Below are positions 26,458-34,234 of a DNA stretch of 64,000 nucleotides, one piece after another. Each line of letters opens with the position of its first letter. Positions within the stretch are counted from its first letter, which is position 1. Made by a program: the position numbers and the translations under genes. Source of the stretch: Brucella anthropi ATCC 49188 (lineage in GTDB: Bacteria > Pseudomonadota > Alphaproteobacteria > Rhizobiales > Rhizobiaceae). The notes under the pieces are model-generated. The model was not told the DNA's origin and searched no databases. It was given only the letters and a program-made list of their open reading frames with translations. The stretch covers positions 956,001-1,020,000 of the forward strand of contig NC_009668.1 of the NCBI RefSeq assembly GCF_000017405.1. The letters are read 5' to 3'.

Positions 26458-26489
26458 CGATCCTGCAAGCTTCTTGCACGATCCTGCAA
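26458..26489. promoter_or_regulatory. Direct-repeat operator upstream of adh/araC pair
   Basis: CGATCCTGCAA occurs at 26458-26468 and again at 26479-26489, starts 21 bp apart (two helical turns). The spacer makes an additional dyad TGCAAG-CTT-CTTGCA. This is the expected architecture for an AraC-type dimer binding site. Confidence 0.65.
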
Positions 26490-26570
26490 AACTGCCTGCT
26501 TCGCGATTGCCGATGCATGCCTGCCTGATCAATAATTGCTGTATTCTATCTCATCTGAAGCGGATCACCT

Positions 26571-27458
26571 ATGACGTCACTGAACGACACCTTCGAGGAA
26601 CTTGCCGCGCTGGCGGAGCGTTTCACCGCACAGGACGGCGAATACCGAACGCCGATCGAAGGTCTGGGGATCAGCAGGCGGACGACGCCGAGCATACCGT
26701 GCCACAGCAGCTATCGGCCCTGTCTCGCCATGGTGTTGCAGGGCGCGAAATCTTTGCGTCTCGGTTCCGAGACGATCAACTATACCAAAGGCGAATATCT
26801 GGTGACTTCGCTCGACCTGCCCGTCACGTGGCGGGTAGTCGAGGCAAGCCCGGAAGCACCGCATCTGTGTCTGGCTCTTGCCATCGACAGCGAAAAGCTC
26901 ACCGACCTGATCGGACGCGCCGACGTTCGCAGGCACATGATGGGCGTTGGCGATCAATGGGGCATTACCGTCAATGCTGCGCCTGCGGGGCTGCTGGATG
27001 CAGCCCTGCGCCTGCTGCGCCTTCTTGACAATCCCGAGGATATTCCGGTGATGGCACCGCTGATCGAACAGGAAATTCTCTATCGTCTGCTGACGGGTCC
27101 GGGCGGTGAGCGTTTGATAAACATCGCAACCGCCGACAGTCAGGCCAACCGGATAGCCCGGGCTATCGCTTGGCTTCGGCAGAACTTTGCAGCACCACTG
27201 CGGATCGAGCAGCTTGCCGAACACGTCAATATGAGCGCGTCGTCATTTCATCATCACTTCAAGGCGATCACGGCAATGACGCCGGTTCAGTATCAAAAGC
27301 AACTGCGTCTGAACGAGGCGCGCAGGCTGATGCTGGTCGAGCGGCTGGATGCCGGTACGGCTGGCCATCGCGTCGGCTATCAAAGCCCGTCGCAGTTCAG
27401 CCGCGAATATAGCCGCTTCTATGGAAACCCGCCGATGCGTGACATCGAAGCGGCTTAG
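26571..27458 (+). CDS. AraC-family transcriptional regulator
   Basis: 295 residues. The N-terminal half matches the AraC_N cupin-like domain (SYRPCLAMVLQGAKSLRLG). The C-terminal half has two helix-turn-helix motifs (RIEQLAEHVNMSASSFHHHFK and AGHRVGYQSPSQFSREYSRFYG). This subfamily often sits beside an aldehyde or alcohol dehydrogenase and activates it in response to aldehydes. Here the divergent neighbour is a YahK-like ADH, and a 21-bp-spaced direct repeat lies between them. Confidence 0.88.
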   Translation: MTSLNDTFEELAALAERFTAQDGEYRTPIEGLGISRRTTPSIPCHSSYRPCLAMVLQGAKSLRLGSETINYTKGEYLVTSLDLPVTWRVVEASPEAPHLCLALAIDSEKLTDLIGRADVRRHMMGVGDQWGITVNAAPAGLLDAALRLLRLLDNPEDIPVMAPLIEQEILYRLLTGPGGERLINIATADSQANRIARAIAWLRQNFAAPLRIEQLAEHVNMSASSFHHHFKAITAMTPVQYQKQLRLNEARRLMLVERLDAGTAGHRVGYQSPSQFSREYSRFYGNPPMRDIEAA

Positions 27459-27463
27459 ATAGC

Positions 27464-27493
27464 AGAACGGCGGAACTCTCGTTCCGCCGTTCT
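27464..27493. terminator. Bidirectional terminator between araC-type and cytochrome genes
   Basis: AGAACGGCGGAAC (27464-27476) and GTTCCGCCGTTCT (27481-27493) form a perfect 13-bp stem with a TCTC loop between convergent genes. Confidence 0.8.
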
Positions 27494-27497
27494 ATTG

Positions 27498-28850
27498 TCA
27501 GTGCCCCTGGCTGTTGCGGACTGCTGCAACATCTGCCGCCTTTACCGGGCCTGCACTGTTACCCCATGCCGAGCGGACGAATGTGGCCAGTTCGGCAACT
27601 TCATCATCCGACAGGCGGTCGGCATAACCCTGCATCACCAGACGCATCGGACGCTTCGCCGTGGACGGAACCTCGGCGCCATGCAGGATGATCGAGATCA
27701 GCGGTTTCGTCTCCGAACCTGTCACAAGATCATTACCGGCAAGCTCAGGAAAGATTTCCGGCGCGCCCTTGCCCGTCACGAAGTGGCAGGCGGCGCAGTT
27801 ATCGATGTAGAGACGTGCGCCCAGAGGCATATCCGGAGAAGCTTCCGTCAGCATCTTTGTCGTTGCTTCACCGGCCGCATCGGCCGGAGCCGCTGGCAGC
27901 GCCATCGACGCCTTTGAAGCGAAGCTCTGCGGCACTTCGACAGCCGCACCGTCGATCCCCTTCAGGAAAGCGGCCATCGCCAGATTGTCTGCATCGGTGA
28001 GATGCTGCAGCGAATGCTCGACAGCGAGGCCCATTTCGCCATTGGCTGTTGAATGGGAATTGCGGCCTGTTGCGAGATAGGTTGCCAGCTCCTCGATGGA
28101 CCATTTCTGCGGAGCGGAATTGGCACCGCGCAGAGACGGCGCATTCCAGCCATCGACAACACCGCCGGTTAGGAAGTCCTTGTCACCGACCTGCGTGCCG
28201 CTCTGCGCCATCAGCGGATTGCGTGGGCTGTGGCAGGCAGCACAGTGTGCCGGTCCTTCGACCAGATACTGTCCGCGATCCTCTGCTTCCGACTTGCCGG
28301 CGGCCTTGAAGCCCGCTTCCTGGCCGAGAGCAAGCCAGTTCCAGGCGCGAATGCCGAAACGCATGTTGAACGGGAAGCCGAGCTTGGTTTCCTGAACGAC
28401 ATTGTTCACCGGCTCCACCTGATGCATGAAATAATCATACAGAGCGCGGACATCTTCTTCCGTCAGCTTGCGATAGTTCTCATATGGCATTGCTGGATAA
28501 AGATGCGAGCCGTCGGCACGAATGCCATCATAGAGAGCGGCGCGAAACTGATCGAGTGTCCAGTTTCCAATGCCGGTTTCCTTATCCGGAGTGATGTTGG
28601 TCGTCCAGATCGTACCCATCGGGCTTGCAATCGGGCGGCCACCGGCAAAGGGCTTGCCGCCTTCCGCCGTATGGCAGGCCATGCAGTCGGAGGCATACAT
28701 GACATATTCGCCCTGCCCTTCGGCAGGCTTCCAGTCTGCGGCCAGTTCCTTGGTCGGTTTAGTCAGTTGTACCGGCACGAAGATGAAGGCCAGCAGTGCG
28801 ACAATACCGATGACGACCAGAGCGCCGATTATGCGAAGAAAAGTTTTCAT
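27498..28850 (-). CDS. Triheme cytochrome c subunit of a membrane-bound dehydrogenase
   Basis: 450 residues from the ATG at 28850 (AGGAG six bases upstream). One N-terminal helix (LRIIGALVVIGIVALLAFIFV) anchors it. Three CxxCH heme sites follow: CMACH, CAACH and CAACH, near residues 45, 200 and 340. This is the standard architecture of the cytochrome subunit of gluconate-2-dehydrogenase-type and alcohol-dehydrogenase-type periplasmic complexes, which pass electrons to ubiquinone. It is the last gene after the gamma and flavoprotein subunits and was very likely cotranscribed with them. Confidence 0.88.
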   Translation of the reverse strand: MKTFLRIIGALVVIGIVALLAFIFVPVQLTKPTKELAADWKPAEGQGEYVMYASDCMACHTAEGGKPFAGGRPIASPMGTIWTTNITPDKETGIGNWTLDQFRAALYDGIRADGSHLYPAMPYENYRKLTEEDVRALYDYFMHQVEPVNNVVQETKLGFPFNMRFGIRAWNWLALGQEAGFKAAGKSEAEDRGQYLVEGPAHCAACHSPRNPLMAQSGTQVGDKDFLTGGVVDGWNAPSLRGANSAPQKWSIEELATYLATGRNSHSTANGEMGLAVEHSLQHLTDADNLAMAAFLKGIDGAAVEVPQSFASKASMALPAAPADAAGEATTKMLTEASPDMPLGARLYIDNCAACHFVTGKGAPEIFPELAGNDLVTGSETKPLISIILHGAEVPSTAKRPMRLVMQGYADRLSDDEVAELATFVRSAWGNSAGPVKAADVAAVRNSQGH

Positions 28851-28861
28851 CACCATTCTCC

Positions 28862-30631
28862 TCAGATCAGCGGACGCGGATTGGACAGATATTGCGTGCG
28901 GATCGCATGCGCAGTCGAATAGGCAAGCCCGCCGAGCAGGCCTGTCGGATTGTACTGCGTGTTCTGCACGAAATTGCCCGCGCCGGTCATGAACACATTG
29001 TGCTTGTCCCATGCCTGCGAGTAGCGGTTGACCACGCCCTCACGCGGGTTTTCCGACATGCTATGGCCACCCGTATTGTGCGTCGTCTGATAGGGACGCA
29101 CGTCATATTGCGCGCCTTCCTTCTTGAAGGACGACTGCATCAGGTCCGGGTTCATCGTCTTGGCCAGTTCTTCCATCTTGGTCTTCATGTACTGGGTCAT
29201 CCGGATATCATTCGGATTCCAGTTGAAGGTCATGCGCATGAGCGGGCGACCGTGACGATCCTTGTAGGTTGGGTCCAGATCGAGATGGTTGGTCCTGTAA
29301 GCCATATGCGAGCCATGGCTGCCGATGGACATGGCATGGCCATACCATTCAGCAATTGCCTTCTTCCATGCACCGCCCCAGCCCGGCGTACCGGACGGCA
29401 GTGGCATGCTGCGGATCGGCTGGCCGTTGGTCTGGCCTGCGCGCCAGTACGAACCGCCGATGAAGCCTTCTCGTCCGAAATCGATCTGGTTGACACCGAA
29501 ATCGTCGATGCACATGCCGTTCGCGCCGGTGCCGATGAACGGATTGAACTCTTCATCCTTGAAGAAGAGCGTCACACCGCCATTCATCTGATAGGCATAA
29601 TTACGCCCGGTCACACCTTCGCCCGTTGCCGGATCGTATGGCTGGCCGATGCCGGAAAGCAGCGCCAGATGCACGTTGTTGAGCGAGAAGGACGCAAGAA
29701 TAACGATATCGGCGGGCTGGAACACTTCCTCCTGCGTCGCCTCGTCAAAATAGGTCACGCCCGTAGCCGTCTTGCCGTCTGGCGCCATCTCGACACGCAG
29801 AACTTCCGACTCCGTGCGATAGGAGAAGTTCGGCATGCGCTTCAGCGCATCGAGGATTGCTGTCTGAGGCGAAGACTTGGAATACTGGTAGCAGCCGAAG
29901 CGCTCGCAGAAACCGCAATGGTTGCACGGTCCCATCTGCATGCCATATTCATTGACATAGGCCGTCGACGCGATGCCGCCGGGCGACGGGAACGGATGAT
30001 ACCCCATGCCCTGCGCGGCATCGGCAAACTTCCGGCCGTCCCAGGTCGTGTGCATCGGTGGCATGGGATAGTCGTTTGAGCGCCATCCCTCAAACGGATT
30101 ACCGCCTTCGGCGATCTTGCCCTTGAGGTTGCCAGCCTTGCCGGAAATACCGGCAATATGCTCGAAACGGTCGAAGAACGGTTCCAGCTCGTCGTAATGG
30201 ATCGGATAATCGCCCAGAAGCATGTCTTCCGGAATGATCTGTTCGCCCCAGCGTTCCTGCACATAGGAGCGCAGGCGCAGCTCTTCCGGCTGTGGACGCC
30301 AGTTCAGGCCGTTCCAGTGCGTGCCCGCTCCGCCAACGCCGTTGCCAGGCAGAAACGAACCAAAACTGCGATACGGCAATGCAACTTCATTCTCGTTGCG
30401 TCGGATCGTGACCGTCTGCTGGCTGGCGCGCTGCATCAACTTCAGGCGCACGCCATATTTCAGCTCATCGATCATGTTGGGATACTTGAAATCGGGGACC
30501 GTGTTCTGGTCGTGACCGCGCTCAAGCGCAACGATTTCAAGCCCTTCCTGAGCCAGTTCCATGGCCAGAATAGCGCCGGTCCAGCCAAGGCCGACAACGA
30601 CCACGTCTTTTTTCTTTTCCTGACGTGCCAT
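28862..30631 (-). CDS. GMC-type FAD dehydrogenase subunit (gluconate 2-dehydrogenase alpha-like)
   Basis: 589 residues from the ATG at 30631 (GAGGG RBS). The N-terminal FAD turn is VVVGLGWTGA. The GMC family signatures include GGAGTHWNGLNWRP and the late H-N pair (THNTGGHSM and VQNTQYNPTGLLG). A CNHCGFCERFGC cysteine-rich stretch near residue 250 is typical of gluconate, sorbitol and 2-ketogluconate dehydrogenases of this class. No signal peptide is seen; export would follow the Tat-signalled small subunit. The substrate is not determined. Confidence 0.88.
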   Translation of the reverse strand: MARQEKKKDVVVVGLGWTGAILAMELAQEGLEIVALERGHDQNTVPDFKYPNMIDELKYGVRLKLMQRASQQTVTIRRNENEVALPYRSFGSFLPGNGVGGAGTHWNGLNWRPQPEELRLRSYVQERWGEQIIPEDMLLGDYPIHYDELEPFFDRFEHIAGISGKAGNLKGKIAEGGNPFEGWRSNDYPMPPMHTTWDGRKFADAAQGMGYHPFPSPGGIASTAYVNEYGMQMGPCNHCGFCERFGCYQYSKSSPQTAILDALKRMPNFSYRTESEVLRVEMAPDGKTATGVTYFDEATQEEVFQPADIVILASFSLNNVHLALLSGIGQPYDPATGEGVTGRNYAYQMNGGVTLFFKDEEFNPFIGTGANGMCIDDFGVNQIDFGREGFIGGSYWRAGQTNGQPIRSMPLPSGTPGWGGAWKKAIAEWYGHAMSIGSHGSHMAYRTNHLDLDPTYKDRHGRPLMRMTFNWNPNDIRMTQYMKTKMEELAKTMNPDLMQSSFKKEGAQYDVRPYQTTHNTGGHSMSENPREGVVNRYSQAWDKHNVFMTGAGNFVQNTQYNPTGLLGGLAYSTAHAIRTQYLSNPRPLI

Positions 30632-30633
30632 TG

Positions 30634-31335
30634 TTAAGCCCTCTCGCCCTTGATCGAAACCGGGCCTAACGGGTAGCGAACATTGTAGCGTTCGACCCAT
30701 TCCTTGTAGCTGCCGCGCGCGCCGGGGAAGCCGATATAGCTCCAGGCCTGCATGCCGTGATTGCCGCCATACATCGGATCGGCGAAATAGCCTTCCTTGG
30801 TGTTCTGCAACAGGACTGTGAAGAAGTCGCGCAGTTCAGGCTGCAAGCCGACCTCCCCCTTCTGCAGCGAGGTCAGCGCCGCGTCTTGCTGTTCCGCCGT
30901 CAAGGCCGAGAACGCAGCGCCATGCTTCTGCTCGCACCACGCATTGAAGGCAGGAATACCCTGCCTGTAAATCTGCGCAGGGTTGAGCGGCGTCTGCCAG
31001 CCGCGCGTCGGATCGGCGGACGCATCGTGGGGACCAACCATGTACCAGTCATCCGCGCGACCGTAATCACCGGCAAGCTGGAGATCGATGAAGACAGGAA
31101 CACGGGCTTCGATAGCGCCTGGACCATCGCCTTCAGACGGGATCAGTCTTGCCGTTGCGGCGAGAATGAAAGCCCATTCGACTTCATTGAAATATTGACG
31201 TTCATATTCTTCGAGTGGAACCGGGGGAGTTTGTGGTTCCGCTTTAGCTGAGACAGCGAGCCCTGAAAGCATCACGCTTGCCGCGGAGGCTTTCAGAAAA
31301 CTGCGACGACTCGGATATCCGGGAAGGTCGGTCAT
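30634..31335 (-). CDS. Tat-exported small subunit, gluconate 2-dehydrogenase subunit 3 family
   Basis: 233 residues from the ATG at 31335 (AGGAA RBS). A twin-arginine signal (SRRSFLKASAAS) is followed by AKAEPQ. The mature part shows the subunit-3 pattern: YFNEVEWAFILAATARLIPSEGDGPGAIEA, VFIDLQLAG and YRQGIPAFNAWC. In this family the small subunit carries the flavoprotein across the membrane in folded form. Two bases separate it from the alpha subunit gene. First gene of a three-gene operon. Confidence 0.87.
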   Translation of the reverse strand: MTDLPGYPSRRSFLKASAASVMLSGLAVSAKAEPQTPPVPLEEYERQYFNEVEWAFILAATARLIPSEGDGPGAIEARVPVFIDLQLAGDYGRADDWYMVGPHDASADPTRGWQTPLNPAQIYRQGIPAFNAWCEQKHGAAFSALTAEQQDAALTSLQKGEVGLQPELRDFFTVLLQNTKEGYFADPMYGGNHGMQAWSYIGFPGARGSYKEWVERYNVRYPLGPVSIKGERA

Positions 31336-31775
31336 TGTCGTTTCCTGCCGATTAGGTGGGTAAGACTTTTGGAGGTGTTTCCGAGAAAATTCCACGATAC
31401 GCAGATGAGAAACATACGCTCTGGATACACAAGCCTCCAGAATTGTTCAAACAACTTGTACCCTAGTTGTGCATAACCAACCTGCGTTCGCTATAAGACT
31501 AGAGCCTTAGCGCAATCCGAAAAGGCCCGGAGAATGACGAAAATCCGGTCGAATGACGCCGAGGCGCGGGCAGTTTTCACAATCACGTGAAGACAATCCC
31601 TGCCCGCCACATATTGCCCGGTCTTGCAGTTACGATCACCCATCAAAGCTGAATTGGGTTCGCCTGACCGGAACCGGCAGCAGCTTTTCACGTTGAAAGC
31701 GATGGCCGGAAGTGGCCATTATGGTGCTGTCGCGGTTTGCACGCGACTGGAGTGAAACGAAGGGAGGTCAGAAAA
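31336..31775. other. Intergenic region between dehydrogenase operon and GNAT-like gene
   Basis: About 440 bp without a credible gene. The left part (31340-31490) should contain the operon promoter; it is moderately AT-rich with a CAAC-N10-GTTG weak dyad near 31470. The right part carries the promoter for the plus-strand gene at 31776. Nothing else stands out. Confidence 0.4.
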
Positions 31776-32228
31776 ATGAAGGCACGCACAGCGACTGTCG
31801 GTGATCTTGAAAGCGTTTTTCACGACCTTTCGAGGCGTATGGCGATCGAATATATCGCCGCCGGCAAGGATACTAAAGCCGCTTATGACAACCTGATGAT
31901 GAACCTGCGGGAAGGCCGTGCACATGCTTTGCTGCAGGACGGCAAGGTGGTTGCTATCATCGCCTGGCATGAGGGCGACGGTGCCACCGATACGCTTTTT
32001 GCGGCGAAGGAAGAATTTTTCAACCGAAATACCGTGCGTTTCTGCAAGCAGCATATCCGGCAGATTCAGGCTTTGGCCGGTGATCTGCCAATCCATTCAC
32101 GAAGCTGGCTCGACCGATCCGACATCGTAAAATGGTTCAAGATCATTGGTTACCAAGAAAAAGGAACCGACAATGGTGCCCGCCTCTTCGAACTGCCTGC
32201 CCGCCGTGATAGCATAGTGGCAGCATGA
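31776..32228 (+). CDS. Small GNAT-like protein of unknown function
   Basis: 150 residues from the ATG at 31776 (GGGAGG RBS at good distance). The N-terminus ARTATVGDLESVFHDLSRRMAIEYIAAG followed by a strand pair (AHALLQDGKVVAIIAWHE) resembles the first half of a GNAT acetyltransferase fold, and the C-terminal IVKWFKIIGYQEKG resembles its last strands. The usual acetyl-CoA loop (Q/RxxGxG/A) is not visible, so it may not be catalytic. Single gene with its own terminator. Confidence 0.55.
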   Translation: MKARTATVGDLESVFHDLSRRMAIEYIAAGKDTKAAYDNLMMNLREGRAHALLQDGKVVAIIAWHEGDGATDTLFAAKEEFFNRNTVRFCKQHIRQIQALAGDLPIHSRSWLDRSDIVKWFKIIGYQEKGTDNGARLFELPARRDSIVAA

Positions 32229-32233
32229 CATCT

Positions 32234-32264
32234 CGCCACCGGAGCAAGTTCCGGTGGCGTTTCT
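32234..32264 (+). terminator. Terminator of the GNAT-like gene
   Basis: CGCCACCGGA (32234-32243) and TCCGGTGGCG (32250-32259) form a perfect 10-bp stem with a 6-nt loop, followed by TTTCT. Confidence 0.75.
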
Positions 32265-32467
32265 ATCCCTCGCCTGTTTGAAGCAACAACCGAATTCCGT
32301 TTTTCGTTTTCTGTGAATACAAAGTAAAATCAAAGACATAAAATAATTACTGGAGCCAATTGCGAGTCTCGCATGAGTTGCGGGGAAAGATCGCTTCTTT
32401 CAAGCCTTTAACGCATTCCTGACGATTAGCCGTTATTTGGAAAGATGACTGCCATTCGGGGGAAATC

Positions 32468-32980
32468 ATGGCTTGGAAATTCATGCTTGCAAGTGCCGTT
32501 CTTGCCGTAACTCGAACGATGCCGAGGGGTTTCGTTGCGCCCACGGGACCAGCTGTGGTCTCCGATAATGCAATGGAAATGGAACTGAAACCCGCACCGA
32601 TCAATCCTGACTGGGTGCTGGACGGCACTCCGCAGGCGCGCTCCAGCGAGCAATCAGCAAGCCGGGACGGAGCCGCCTATACGGCCATCTGGGATTGCAC
32701 CGCAGGCACTTTCCGCTGGTATTTCGGCTGGGATGAAACCGTCTATATTCTGGAAGGTGAAGTGCACGTTACCGACGCTGACGGCGGCACGCGCACCTTG
32801 CGGGCTGGCGACGTTGCCTATTTCCGGGGCGGCACATGGGCAACCTGGAAAATCGACAATTATCTGCGCAAGGTCGCCTTCATGCGGCGCACTTTGCCTG
32901 CACCCGCTTCGTTCCTCTATCGCGCCAGCGACGCGGTGAAACGGCGGCTAGGACGCCGCAAGAGCGGCGCGCTGAACTGA
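32468..32980 (+). CDS. Cupin-domain protein (DUF861/cupin_3)
   Basis: 170 residues. The cupin barrel is recognisable: TAGTFRWYFGWDETVYILEGEVHV then LRAGDVAYFRGGTWATWKID. Cupin_3 proteins include ureidoglycine aminohydrolase-like enzymes, but many are unassigned. The usual histidine metal ligands of the first motif are replaced here (FGWDETVYILEG has Asp and Glu only), so metal binding is uncertain. A basic tail (KRRLGRRKSG) ends the protein. It is apparently monocistronic. Confidence 0.75.
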   Translation: MAWKFMLASAVLAVTRTMPRGFVAPTGPAVVSDNAMEMELKPAPINPDWVLDGTPQARSSEQSASRDGAAYTAIWDCTAGTFRWYFGWDETVYILEGEVHVTDADGGTRTLRAGDVAYFRGGTWATWKIDNYLRKVAFMRRTLPAPASFLYRASDAVKRRLGRRKSGALN

Positions 32981-33079
32981 TTACCGGTTTGTGATCGGGA
33001 TGGGCGCCGCATCCGCGCCCATCACGTTGACGAACAGTCCGATATTTCAGTATAAATCAATGACGGCTTTCGCCGTACA

Positions 33080-33150
33080 TGATGGGAATGGGGTTCTCCC
33101 GAAACTGCCAGCAATTGGCTGATGACTCCTGCTTGAATTGAAACAGGAGA
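33080..33150 (+). promoter_or_regulatory. Fluoride riboswitch (crcB motif) with expression-platform hairpin
   Basis: GATGGGAATGGGGTTCTCCC, AAACTGCC and GGCTGATGACTCCTGC at 33081-33132 match, in order, the conserved blocks of the crcB/fluoride RNA as I remember them. CTCCTG (33126-33131), the 3' conserved end, can instead pair with CAGGAG (33144-33149), giving an alternative hairpin suited to switching. It lies 115 nt upstream of a crcB gene, its classical target. Confidence 0.85.
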
Positions 33151-33246
33151 AGAGTGCGTCGCAAGACCTCTCGAAGTGAGATATTCTATCGAATTTCCAG
33201 ACGTCACCGACTAATCTCTATCCATTATTGAAATGGACACAGAACA

Positions 33247-33675
33247 ATGCAAGCAACCCTCATGGTAGCGCTCGGTGGAGCGATCGGAAGTGTCGCGCGG
33301 TATTGGCTGGCCCTCTTGATGCTGCCGATAAGCCGCGAACTTCCCTGGGGCACCATCGTCATCAATATTGCCGGCTCTTTTGCAATCTCGTTCTTCGGTG
33401 CACTGACACTGGAGCAAGGCCGTTTTCCCATACCGGAAATCTGGCGCCTCGCCTTCATGGTCGGCGTGTGCGGTGGCTTCACCACTTTCTCGTCTTTCAG
33501 CCTGCAAACGATGGATCTTCTGCGCGCTGGACAACCCGGCAAAGCCCTGTTCAATATCGGTTTTTCGGTTGTGCTTTGCCTGATCGCCGTGTGGCTCGGG
33601 CTGCTTGCCGCAGAACGCTTCAATGGTGGTATCGAACAGGTTGCGCAGAATGTAATCGAAGAAGAAGCATCATAA
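33247..33675 (+). CDS. crcB: Fluoride channel/exporter CrcB (Fluc)
   Basis: 142 residues and four helices. Family landmarks are [25 protein letters not shown] and [15 protein letters not shown], the last containing the phenylalanine-rich fluoride track. Fluc proteins are dual-topology dimers that let cytoplasmic fluoride escape. The ATG at 33247 has a weak ribosome-binding site, which fits control by an upstream RNA switch. The gene is alone and preceded by the fluoride riboswitch at 33080-33150. Confidence 0.93.
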
Positions 33676-33741
33676 GCTTCACATACGATTGCAACAGCAA
33701 CGGCCGGTGTTAACGCGTGCCGTCCGGCTGTGGGCGCACAA

Positions 33742-33813
33742 CGCGCTCTAAATATTTGTTTTAACGCGCATCTTATCCGAAAACCGTTTCACACTTTTCG
33801 GGATGAGCTCTAA
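33742..33813. repeat. Brucellaceae-type mosaic intergenic repeat
   Basis: CGCGCTCTA, TTGTTTTAACGCGCATC and CCGAAAA/TTTTCGG hairpin arms (33778-33784, 33796-33802) match the modules of the repeat at 10527. It lies after crcB. Confidence 0.65.
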
Positions 33814-34012
33814 TGGACGCACGTGTGAAAGTGGCCCGGCTTTCAGATCCACGGCTCATATGAAAACACCCTCCATTTGCTATATTATGCAAATAAAAAA
33901 TGAAGATATATTGACTTTGACGACTTTCATTTACTTAAAACGAATCAATTACTGGCCGTAAATTAAGTTTTATGATATGTTTTACCTATATTATATTTTA
34001 GGATTTATAAAT
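33814..34012. other. AT-rich intergenic stretch after crcB
   Basis: About 200 bp, much more AT-rich than the surrounding genome (runs such as AAATAAAAAATGAAGATATATTG). Holds a likely promoter for the small frame at 34013: TTGACT near 33910 and TATATT near 33988 are the best-looking elements, but their spacing is not canonical. Confidence 0.4.
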
Positions 34013-34120
34013 ATGGGACTTGATACATTCTCTGTTCTTCAATCTCTTGCATTGTTTGCAGTCGTAATAGTGATAATGTTCATGATATTTATCGGCATTA
34101 ATACCAATGGAACATTGTGA
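34013..34120 (+). CDS. Putative small single-pass membrane protein (35 aa)
   Basis: ATG at 34013 with AGGA nine bases upstream, TGA at 34118-34120. The product is about 35 residues: MGLDTFSVLQS, then a hydrophobic stretch ALFAVVIVIMFMIFIGI, then NTNGTL. The pattern (short polar N-terminus, 17-residue helix, short tail) fits a real small membrane protein rather than random frame use. It lies in an AT-rich stretch after the crcB region. No family recognised. Confidence 0.45.
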   Translation: MGLDTFSVLQSLALFAVVIVIMFMIFIGINTNGTL

Positions 34121-34234
34121 TTTAATCACGACCTGCTTCACTGGAACGTATCTGGAAAAATGTGAAACAATTTCCGGGACAAAAGAAGACAGAACACTTG
34201 CTATAGCTCCGGAAAATATGTGCGACGCGACCTC

